From Bifidobacterium apousia (GTDB lineage Bacteria; Actinomycetota; Actinomycetes; Actinomycetales; Bifidobacteriaceae): DNA of 64,000 nucleotides. Shown here piece after piece: positions 56,498 to 64,000 of this stretch. Below the pieces are notes generated by a model that saw nothing but the letters and a program-made list of their open reading frames with translations, ran no database searches and was not told the DNA's origin. The translations under genes and the position numbers were made by a program. The stretch's first letter is position 1. Each line of letters starts with the position of its first letter. The stretch spans positions 310,001 through 374,000 of the forward strand of contig NZ_VMHK01000002.1 of assembly GCF_007559275.1 (NCBI RefSeq), read 5' to 3'.

Positions 56498-56837
56498 GGT
56501 AAACATGATCCCCTTCCCCAGGACCTGCGGCTACATGCCCGGAACTCCCCAGTCCGGATCCCCCGCCGCGCGCCGGGCACAATCCCGGCCTCATCTGCAA
56601 TAATTTTATCACCCTGGTGGACATGACTATCCACTCTTCGCCAAGGTCAGTGATGTGTGCCAGGAAATCGATCCTGCTTTGTCTAAGGAATGTTTATTCT
56701 GTTCGACTTATCGATCCTCCTGGGCGAGCGGTTGCAAAAGAGAATGGGTGGCTCCGCTGTATTGGGGGAGTGCGGGGCCACCCTGTTTAGCCGGGCTGTC
56801 TTGGGATGCGGCCTGGCTGCTTACTCGTGCGAAGTCT
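56498..56837 (-). other. P7 promoter/leader and P8 terminator
   Basis: No gene is supported. The leader hairpin GCCGGG (56572-56577)/CCCGGC (56584-56589) lies 75 nt before the P7 start. TAAAAT on the minus strand near 56605 is a possible -10 element. P8's terminator is GGGTGGCTCCGC (56746-56757) with GCGGGGCCACCC (56772-56783). Confidence 0.55.
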
Positions 56838-59800
56838 TCAGGCTTGCAGGCTGCGTGCTTCCCACCTGTGGCGTCCGGCTGCTGCAGCACCCGCAGCTGC
56901 GAGTAGTCCTGCGGCCAGCAGGATCATGATCCCGCTGCTGCCGGCGTGGGGCAGCATACCTTCGTAGGTGTAGGGTAAGTGCGCTTTGGTCTGGACTATC
57001 CCGCCCAAGGTCCAATCCACGATCACATCGGCCCGTCCCGGATTGTGGGCAGGAGTGGCCAGGGTGACGGAGCCGTCGGTGTTCTGCCGCAGGGTGCCGA
57101 TCACTGTCTGGTCGAACCTGATCCCGGTGATGTTCAGGGGGGTGGGGTCGAACATGGTCTGTATGGGTTTGGGGCTGTTGCCTGTTGTGGGGATGCTGGT
57201 GTTGCCGAGCTGGTTGTAGTCGTTCTTGCCCCAGGCGTAGGCGTTGCCGTCCTGGCCGATGGCCAGGGAGTGGTTGTGGGATGCGCTGATGCAGACGGCC
57301 TTGAATCCCTGGCCTGCCTTGTTCGGACCGGTAACTTTTATCGGGGTTGCCTGTTGGTCGCTGGTGCTGCCACTTCCGGTCTGCCCATAGTAGTTCCAGC
57401 CCCATCCCCAGGCGTTGCCGTCCTGGTCGATGGCCAGGGAATGCCATGTGCCGGCGCTGATCTGGGTGGCTTTGATGGTCTTGCCGGTGTTGGCGGGGTC
57501 GTTCGTGGGCCTTGTGTAGTTGGTGTCGTTGATCCTGCCCCAGGTGTAAAGGCTGCCGTCCTCCTTTCCGATGGCGAGGGCGTGCCTGGTGCCTACGCTG
57601 ATCTGGGTGGCTTTGAAGGTCTTGCTGGCATCCTTGGGGTCCTGGACCGGCTTCGGGTCGTTGGCATAATCCTTGTTGTGCTCCCCTGCGGCTGTTCCGT
57701 TGCCGAGCTGGCCGTTGGTGTTGTATCCCCAGGCGTATACGTTGCCGTCCTCGTCCAGGGCCAGGATGAAGCTCCATTTGACGCTGACCTGAACTGCATG
57801 CAGCCCTTGGCTGGAGCCGTTGGGATCTTTGGCCAGGGTCGGTGTTGATCTGACTGTGCCGTAGTCGGAGTAGCTGGTGTGCTCGCATCCCCAGGTGTAG
57901 ACGCGGCCCTGGTCGTCGATGGCGGCTGAATCGTAGGCACCGGCGCTAATTTGCACGGCTTTGAAGGACTTGTCTGTATAGGGGTTGTTGACGGGCTGTG
58001 GCTTGTATCGGTCCGTGGTGCTGTCGTCGCCTAGCTGCCCGTGATCGTTACGGCCCCAGCTGTAGAGGATTCCGTTGGAGCCTATGGCCAGAGTGTGGGC
58101 GCCGCCTGCTGCGATCTTCATGTAGGTGAAGTCGGAACCCACGCCATCGGGCAAAGGAACCTTAGTAGGGGTGTTCTGCACAGTCGTCTTGGCTGGGTCT
58201 TGACCCAGTTGTCCATACTGGTTGCTGCCCCAAGCGTAGGCGTTCCCGTCGCTGGCCACACCCTCGGAGAAGCCGAGGATATTGGCCTGCTCGCCACCGG
58301 CGCTGAGCTGATTGAAGCGGATGCCACGGCTGTGATCAGGAGGGGTTATCGTCGTCTGCTGGCCGCCAAGCACGTTGCCTTGGCTAGGATTGATCGACCA
58401 GTGTGTGTCAACTGGAGACCAGTGCGCGACCAGACTGATGCCGCCGGTGACGGGCTGGCTGAAGTCATAAGCCACATTGGAATCGCCTTTGGTGTCTTTG
58501 ATGAACCAGCCGTCGAACATGCAGCCGTCTGATTTTGGATCGGGATAGGGGCGCTTAGCTTGTTCGCCTTCAACGACCGATTGGTTTCCGGGCATGCCTG
58601 AGGGTGTCGGGCAGGAGCCGTTCTTGGAAGTGAACCCGACGCTGTATTTGGGGCCGATATACGTGTAGAGCAGGTGTGCGTCAGGCTGCTGGCCGTTCAT
58701 ACTCCAGGAGATGGTAACATCTACTTGGCCTTTGCGATGTGACGGAGTAGAGACGCTCCATGTACCGTCTGAATTTCTGGACCGGTTGGTACCGGATATC
58801 CCATCAAACTTAATATCGGAGATTTCTGGCTGTTCAGGGAAAGGAATCTTGCTGGCCCATATGCTGTTTTTGGCTGATCCAGTGTCGCGTCCCAGCTGGC
58901 CGCTGCTGTTATCTCCCCAGCTGTACAGGTTGCCGTCCGAGTCCAGGGCCAGTACGTGTTGGTTTCCCGTTCTGACCTGGGTATAGGTGACTCCAGAGGG
59001 TGTGGATACTTTGGTAGGGTCAGCAATAGTGCTATAGTCATTTGGGTCTTTTGCCAGCTGGCCCTTGCTGTTGTCTCCCCAGCCATACAACTTGCCATCA
59101 GATCCGATCGCGAGTGAGTATTCCGATCCTGCACTGATCTGTTTCCAAGCGAAGTCTTTTGCCGTGCCAGATGGATGAGCAATATTACAGTAGTCGTGGG
59201 CATTGCAACCTACCGAGCTGTATAGCTGGCCATTTGCGACAAGGCCCAGTGAATGCATGTATCCTGCCGAAACCTGCTTCCAAGTATTTCCAGAAGGACC
59301 GAATTTTGTTATTTGGGTCGGTGTACTGGCTCCGGTACCGAGGCCGGGCATTGTTTGTTGTTGACTCCATCCGGGCAAGTCCAATCCATTCCACCCCCAG
59401 CCGTACAGTTTTCCGCTCGTGTCAATGGCTAAAACGTGTTGGAAGCCTGCGCTTACTTGGGTGAAGTGAACTCCTGAAGGCATAGTGACCGGGCTGGGTT
59501 TGCTGGACGGTTCACTGCCGGGTTTATTGCCGGAAGGGCGTCCCAGTTCGCCGTTGTAGGCGTCGCCCCAACTGTATAGCTTGCCATCAGAGCCGAAGGC
59601 CAGAGCAAAGTCAGCTCCAGCAATGACCTTGGTCCAAGTGAAACTTGAATCAGCCTTTGTCGGTTTGTCGACTGGTTTGGGAGTAGGGTCACCCTTCATG
59701 GTGTTGGAATCATCCTTGTCTGTTATGCGCCCTAGCTGGCCGTATCCGTTGCTTCCCCAGCTGTAGAGGTTGCCGTCGGTGCCAATGGCCAAGGAATAAC

Positions 59801-60652
59801 CTCCTCCAGCCACCGCTTGAACCCAGGTAAAGCCGGAGGATGCTCCCTTGGGCCTTGTGACCAGATTTGGCTTGCCGCTTGGTGTTTCATTGGTAACAGC
59901 GCGCCCTAGCTGCCCGCTGCTGTTGCTTCCCCAGCTGTAGAGGTTACCGTCTGAGGCAAGGGCGAGGGAATGAGCCCCTCCTGCACTGATTTGAGTGAAG
60001 TGGATGCTGTTTGCTGACGGCGGGGTGATGGTGATTTTGGTGCTTCCGGCTGTTGGCCCATTATCAGGGTTAATAGACCATGTGCTTGATCCTCTGGTCC
60101 ATTGGGAAAGCTGCTTGGTCCAATGCGCATTAAGGATGATGCTGCTGGTGACTGGCTGATTGAAATCGTAGGCAAGGTGTGCGCCATCCTTGAACCAGCC
60201 TTCGAAAACGTAGCCGTTCCTGGTCGGATCAGCGGGTCGCTCCGCCAGTTCACCAGCTTTGACGTTTTGCCTCATGCTGGTGTGCTGGTTGGGGTCGTTG
60301 AAGATGACAGTGTACTGAGAGTCCGGGGTCTGATCGGTTTTAGTGGATTCTGTCGGCGTGGGGTTTAGGGAAGATGGTGTGGATAAGGGGGATTGTGGTG
60401 TACTTGGCGCTGATGTTGGAGTCGCGCTACTGGGGAAAGTGCCGGAATTTTGCTCAGCTACGCGAGGGGTCTGACGACCCCCCCCCCCCCGGTGCCTTCT
60501 AGTGTCGCCGGCGCGCTGGCGACATTAGACTCGTTGGTGGCCGTGTCTGCTGCGGCGAATCCACAGATAGCCAGGCTGGCTGGCAGGATAACGGCCAACA
60601 GTAGGCTGACAGCCCTTATTGGACGGCTTGGCATGTTCGTATGCTGACGCAT
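56838..60652 (-). CDS. P8: phase-variable double-propeller surface protein (OFF, 13 G)
   Basis: 1,270 residues when in frame. Signal peptide MRQHTNMPSRPI... with core VSLLLAVILPASLAICG, Gly4, RQTPRVAEQ, linker, InlB repeat (VIFNDPNQHTS ... YVFEGWFKDG), seven blades of which the fourth and fifth are divergent (LYGWGWNGLDLPGW; LYSSVGCNAHDYC), second InlB repeat, seven blades with a short third one (VYTWGCEHTS), LPHAGSSG, helix, GRHRWE. The tract has 13 G, so the signal frame runs into GCG TAG after 64 residues. It is the only copy in the second OFF register and needs loss of two G or gain of one. Confidence 0.85.
60478..60490 (-). repeat. Poly-G tract of P8, 13 bases (OFF)
   Basis: Thirteen C on the plus strand. 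Reading GTC GTC AGA CCC CTC GCG TAG terminates at once. Loss of two bases or gain of one would be ON. Confidence 0.95.
60499..60528 (-). repeat. Inverted repeat beside the P8 tract
   Basis: CTAGTGTCGCC (60499-60509) and GGCGACATTAG (60518-60528) match at 10 of 11 positions with one G/T, 8 bases from the tract. Confidence 0.8.
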
Positions 60653-60895
60653 GATAAAGCAAAATCCCCTTCCCCAAAGACTGACTCACCGGCCCCTACC
60701 GGTAGAGATACCCTTGGATGCTTCCTGACATAGCGCATATCCCCATCCCTCTGTGCGAGGGTGCGAGCAGGAAGCCTTGCGTCTTTCAACTATACTACCT
60801 GCTGATAAGGTTCTCTCAGATGGAATGTCGGGGAAGCACTCCTAGGCAGGATTAATGGTGCGGTGGTTTTGCTGAACTGGTTCGGCAGCCCCAAG

Positions 60896-61561
60896 TCAGG
60901 CAGGCCAACCGGCGATCAGGGCGTGCAGGCCCTTGCGGTAGCTGGCCTCCATAAGGGCGCTAATGCCGTCGTCCGTAGAAGCGAAGAGTGCCTTCAAATC
61001 ATCGAATCCTTGGGTGTTGTCGGCCAGTCTTTTGGCCAGATCCGTATTGGTCTGGCCGCCCGCCCCGCCGACCGGGGGAGAGGCCTGGGCGATGGCGCTG
61101 CCCAGGGTCAGTCCTGCAAGGCTGTTGAGCAGGTGGATGGTGTCGGAATCGACCTTGAGCCCATGGGCGGTCAGCTGGTTCAACCAGGTGCTGACCATGT
61201 GGAAGGACTGGTCCGTGTTGATGGGGTGCGTGGCCATGAGCGGGAGTGCCCGGGGATGCGAAAGCAGTGTCCGGTGAACCTGGAGCATGACCTCTTCCAG
61301 CGCTTGCCGCCATCCCATGCCTTGGGGTATGGAGTCGAGGTCGGTGGCTGACTGCCAGATGAGCTCGACGATCCCATCGAGCAGAGCGGCCTTGCTGGGC
61401 ACGTGACGGTAGATGGCCGGCCCCGACACTCCCATCTGCTTGCCCAGGGCGCGGATGTTCAGGGCCTCCAGTCCGTGCTCGTCGACGAAATAGAGGGCGG
61501 AACGCAGAACGTAGTCGCGGTTGAGCGTCGTCTTGACGGGTGCCTTGGGTGGGTCAGCCAT
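60896..61561 (-). CDS. TetR-family regulator of the ABC exporter
   Basis: A 221-residue repressor. The N-terminal helix-turn-helix region is LNIRALGKQMGVSGPAIYRH (about residues 34-53), followed by the ligand-binding helical domain. ATG 61561 has GAGGAAA just upstream. It is the last gene of a three-gene operon (7-bp gap to the permease). A perfect palindrome at the operon promoter is its probable operator, so it would repress itself and the exporter until an exported compound binds. The ligand is unknown. Confidence 0.88.
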   Translation of the reverse strand: MADPPKAPVKTTLNRDYVLRSALYFVDEHGLEALNIRALGKQMGVSGPAIYRHVPSKAALLDGIVELIWQSATDLDSIPQGMGWRQALEEVMLQVHRTLLSHPRALPLMATHPINTDQSFHMVSTWLNQLTAHGLKVDSDTIHLLNSLAGLTLGSAIAQASPPVGGAGGQTNTDLAKRLADNTQGFDDLKALFASTDDGISALMEASYRKGLHALIAGWPA

Positions 61562-61568
61562 GCTTTCC

Positions 61569-62336
61569 TCACTCCTTCCGCTGTACTCCTCTCTTGAATA
61601 GTACCGTTGCCAGGAGAGCCAGGGCGAGCAGGAAGGCCAGCAGGATACGCAGGTCAGGCCATACATCCGCCATTCCGGCATGGTCGAAATTGATTTTTCC
61701 TACCGCATCCATGGCCCAGTAGACGGGGCTGCCCTTGGCCAGCTTCTGCGCCCAGTCCGGGAATCCGGAGACAGGGCTGAGCGCGCCGCCCATGCCAGCC
61801 AGGAGCATGCCGAGGATATTGTTGAAGGACATGGCCATGTTCTGGGAGGACGAGAAGATGTAGAGCAGCAGGCCGAAGAGGGTCAGCACAATCGAAATGA
61901 CCAGGCAGACCGCGGCCAGGGCCAGGACTGATCCATTGGGCCGATAGTGGTAGAGCGCCGTCCCGATCAGCATGACCAGAGCGACCTGGACCACCTGCAC
62001 CATGGAAGACACGCTCAGCTTGGCCATGACCAGGTCGAGGAGGGAGACCGCTGACACCCGCATCCTGTCCCAGGTGTGCCATTCGTGCTCCTGGAAGAAC
62101 AGTTGGAGGACCAGCTGCAGGGAGAACATGGCGAAAAGGATGGCGAACCCCGGAAGCGCCTGCTCGGATCCATTGGCGCCCAGATGCCCCTGGGCTCGCA
62201 GTGAGTCCCGGTAGGAGGGCAGCATGAAAGGAATGATGATCAGGGGAATGGCCACGATGACCGCCTGCAGCCAGATGCTCCGCAGCTCGATTTTGAAATT
62301 CAGGCGGAATGCTGCCAGGTAACCGTTGAAATGCAT
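61569..62336 (-). CDS. ABC-2-type transporter permease
   Basis: 255 residues with about six membrane segments, starting with AVIVAIPLIIIPFML, and an extracellular loop after the first segment, the layout of ABC-2 export permeases. Its last residues are RGVQRKE. AGGTGAG precedes ATG 62336; the longer frame upstream overlaps the ATPase gene and was rejected. It is encoded 5 bp after the ATPase and pairs with it as an exporter, probably of a toxic or signalling compound. Confidence 0.87.
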   Translation of the reverse strand: MHFNGYLAAFRLNFKIELRSIWLQAVIVAIPLIIIPFMLPSYRDSLRAQGHLGANGSEQALPGFAILFAMFSLQLVLQLFFQEHEWHTWDRMRVSAVSLLDLVMAKLSVSSMVQVVQVALVMLIGTALYHYRPNGSVLALAAVCLVISIVLTLFGLLLYIFSSSQNMAMSFNNILGMLLAGMGGALSPVSGFPDWAQKLAKGSPVYWAMDAVGKINFDHAGMADVWPDLRILLAFLLALALLATVLFKRGVQRKE

Positions 62337-62341
62337 GACAC

Positions 62342-63313
62342 TCACCTGTCTTCCCATGCTCGTGACCCGGTGGGATCGCTTGAGGATGTATCCATGACGG
62401 TCATGTAGGCCGATTCGATGTCCGGCTGGACGATGGTGATCGATGCCAGACGGGCCTCTTTCATGACTGGCTCCTGCAAAAGGCGGGCCAGCTCCTGCTC
62501 CGGACTGGATACCGGGTGGTCGGGCTCCAGGACGCCCTCGATCATCTGCCATCCGGGGATCTGGCCTGGGGTCTGACCGACGAAGGAGATGCGCAGGGAT
62601 GCCCGGGCATATTTGTGGAGCACCTCCTGCAGAGAGCCATGGACCTGGATCCGCCCGTCGATCAGGAAGGCCAGGTCCGCGCCCATCTCTTCCAGCTCCT
62701 TCAGGTAGTGGGTGGTGTAGATGATGGTGGTGCCCTGTCGGCTCATGGCCTTGACCATGTCCAGTATTCTGGCGCGCGCCTCCACGTCCGCTCCGACTGT
62801 CGGCTCGTCCAGGAAGAGCACTGGGGGATTGTGGACCATGGCCATAGCAGTGTGAAGGCGTCGTTTCTGCCCTCCCGATAGATCCTCGGCTGCTGTTCCT
62901 GACTGGGATCCCAATCCCATGAGCTCTATCAGCTCGTCGGCCCTTTTGCTGCCCTGTTTGGTGCCCAGTCCCTGCAGGCCGGCCATGCCGCGCAGGTTGT
63001 CTCGGACGCTGAGATGGGGATAGATACCCAGGTCTTGGGGTGCGAGTCCGATGACCCGGCCGAAGATGCGCGAAGGGGTTCGATAAGGGTTGTGCCCCTC
63101 GACTGTGATGTGGCCTGAGTCCGGCTCGCCCAGCCCGGTCAAGGCCGAGATCAGGGTTGACTTGCCTGCCCCGTTCCTGCCCAGCAGGCCCAGGATGCTG
63201 CCGCGCCTGACTTCAAGATCCACACCCTTGAGCACCTGCCTGCTGCCGAACGATTTGCGCACCTGGCGACAGGACAGGGCGTATTCCCCTGAGTTGTTTT
63301 TTGCAGGTTGCAA
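62342..63313 (-). CDS. ABC transporter ATP-binding protein (exporter type)
   Basis: 323 residues. Walker A is GRNGAGKST (residues 45-53), the signature is LSGGQKRR, Walker B is VLFLDEPTVG, and the switch histidine is in IYTTHYLKE, all typical of DrrA/CcmA-like export ATPases. A C-terminal extension of about 90 residues follows the nucleotide-binding domain. The start is a TTG, decided by a perfect AGGAGG 6 bases before it. First gene of the operon, directly downstream of the TetR-type palindrome. Confidence 0.9.
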   Translation of the reverse strand: MQPAKNNSGEYALSCRQVRKSFGSRQVLKGVDLEVRRGSILGLLGRNGAGKSTLISALTGLGEPDSGHITVEGHNPYRTPSRIFGRVIGLAPQDLGIYPHLSVRDNLRGMAGLQGLGTKQGSKRADELIELMGLGSQSGTAAEDLSGGQKRRLHTAMAMVHNPPVLFLDEPTVGADVEARARILDMVKAMSRQGTTIIYTTHYLKELEEMGADLAFLIDGRIQVHGSLQEVLHKYARASLRISFVGQTPGQIPGWQMIEGVLEPDHPVSSPEQELARLLQEPVMKEARLASITIVQPDIESAYMTVMDTSSSDPTGSRAWEDR

Positions 63314-63336
63314 GGTATACCTCCTGACGATTGTTG

Positions 63337-63375
63337 GTAGTTAACAATGTAAACTATAATAACATTGTTAACTAC
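63337..63375. promoter_or_regulatory. TetR-type operator, perfect 14-bp inverted repeat
   Basis: GTAGTTAACAATGT (63337-63350) and ACATTGTTAACTAC (63362-63375) are exact inverted copies separated by 11 bases. It lies 24 bp upstream of the ATPase start in the AT-rich promoter and is the probable site of the operon's own TetR protein. Confidence 0.85.
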
Positions 63376-63755
63376 TCAGTCTCACCATGATTCTTGTGGA
63401 CTGCGTCAGCTCTCGGATATTCTGACGTGGCGTGGTGGGGATATACGCCTCGCATCGTCTTGGAAGTATTATGCTTACCTCAGCAGTGTTGGGAATCCGA
63501 TAATTACTCTTCAACGAAGAAGACCCGGGGGATTGTTCAAGTGCGAGCGGGGCAGGATGCTGTCTATGCCGCTATGCCTTGGTTGGCCGTAGCCTTGGCT
63601 TAGTGATTCCGCAGGCGCCGGCCTTCAGGGTCCCGGTGGGCGTGGCAATAGCTGGCGTATACAGTAGCTGGCCTATGACAGAAGAATGTTGGCCCTGCAT
63701 AAGAGGAAGCTCCAGTTGGTGAGCAAAGCAGGAGATTGAAAGAGATTAAAGAAAT
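63376..63755. other. Intergenic stretch without recognisable gene
   Basis: No ORF here has a convincing ribosome site or protein-like composition. It separates the exporter promoter from the 3' end of P9. Confidence 0.5.
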
Positions 63756-63795
63756 GGGGTGACCCCGCAATCTTGGGGGTTTGCGGGGCCACCCC
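63756..63795 (-). terminator. Terminator of P9
   Basis: GGGGTGACCCCGCAA (63756-63770) and TTGCGGGGCCACCCC (63781-63795) form a 15-bp stem with one mismatch/wobble, then a T-rich minus-strand tail. Same family as the P3-P8 terminators. Confidence 0.75.
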
Positions 63796-63814
63796 GCTTA
63801 CTCGGGCAAAGAGC

Positions 63815-64000
63815 TCAGTGGCGGCGGCTGCTGGTTTCCCGCTGGTGGGAGGTTGCTGCTGTGGCGCCTGCAGCGGCCAGCAGTCCTGTGGCGAGTAGGA
63901 CAAGGAGGCCGGTGCTGCCGGCCATGGGCAGGATGCCCTCGTAGGTGTAGCCCAGGTGTGCGGTCGTCTGCGCGACTTGGTCGATGGTCCAGTCGACGGC
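63815..64000 (-). CDS. P9: C-terminal anchor of a ninth propeller-family protein (truncated)
   Basis: Only the last 61 codons are in the window. AVDWTIDQVAQTTAHLGYTYEGILPMAGSTG aligns with the C-terminal beta domain and sorting signal of P6-P8 (for example VIVDWTLGG...THLTYTYEGMLPNAG), in both order and spacing. LPMAG is followed by a hydrophobic helix and a basic tail ending in SSRRH. The 3' region has the same terminator and a TTACTCGGGCAAAG echo of the family 3' block. Whether it carries a phase tract cannot be seen. Confidence 0.75.
   Translation of the reverse strand, partial: AVDWTIDQVAQTTAHLGYTYEGILPMAGSTGLLVLLATGLLAAAGATAATSHQRETSSRRH

Noticed and set aside
31889-60490. Tract lengths as pure assembly error
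   Set aside because: Cannot be excluded without reads, but identical dual-stop blocks and adjacent covarying hairpins at all six tracts, and unequal lengths, fit a real switch better than random error.
63365-63592. 75-codon plus-strand ORF beginning in the TetR operator
   Set aside because: No ribosome-binding site, start inside the palindrome and no recognisable protein features.

Overview
The window looks like a chromosomal segment of a high-GC Gram-positive actinobacterium, most probably a Bifidobacterium. This is inferred from GC-rich codon use, the dapB-dapA-RNase J order, a CUT1 sugar importer without its own ATPase next to a LacI regulator, and large surface proteins with InlB-type repeats and C-terminal cell-wall anchors. 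No rRNA, tRNA, phage, IS or CRISPR was recognised. The species cannot be named from this sequence alone.

Positions 1-28,230 are mostly ordinary chromosome: the 3' end of a UvrD/AdnB-like helicase-nuclease, an acetyltransferase and MFS exporter, dapB-dapA-rnj, a LacI-controlled sugar ABC importer with a zinc dehydrogenase, pepN, glmM-def, an SRAP (abasic-site shield) protein, a second zinc alcohol dehydrogenase, glycerate kinase beside a transporter remnant, a DUF4391-like protein, an esterase, a sugar porter, and a nucleoside hydrolase with an MFS partner.

Positions 28,310-60,660 hold eight consecutive giant genes (P1-P8, all minus strand, about 3.5-3.8 kb each), and a ninth (P9) runs off the right edge. 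Each encodes a secreted, wall-anchored protein. The order is signal peptide, Ser/Thr/Pro linker, InlB B-type repeat, seven RCC1-like blades, a second InlB repeat, seven more blades, then an LPxAG/LPxTG-like sorting signal. Six of the eight (P1, P2, P5, P6, P7, P8) carry a homopolymeric G tract of 11-13 bases in the coding strand just after the signal peptide. Only a length of 2 modulo 3 (11 here) joins the signal peptide to the body. P2 has 11 and is ON. P1, P5, P6 and P7 have 12 and P8 has 13, so all five are OFF. The tract is followed by stops in both wrong frames and preceded by an inverted repeat whose stem sequence differs between genes while pairing is kept. P3 and P4 lack the tract and appear constitutive. 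I infer a phase-variable surface-propeller repertoire, switched by slipped-strand mispairing, with one switchable member expressed in the sequenced clone. This is the most interesting system in the window.

Positions 60,896-63,375 carry a TetR-regulated ABC exporter operon with a perfect 14-bp operator palindrome. Beyond it, P9 shows that the family continues to the right.
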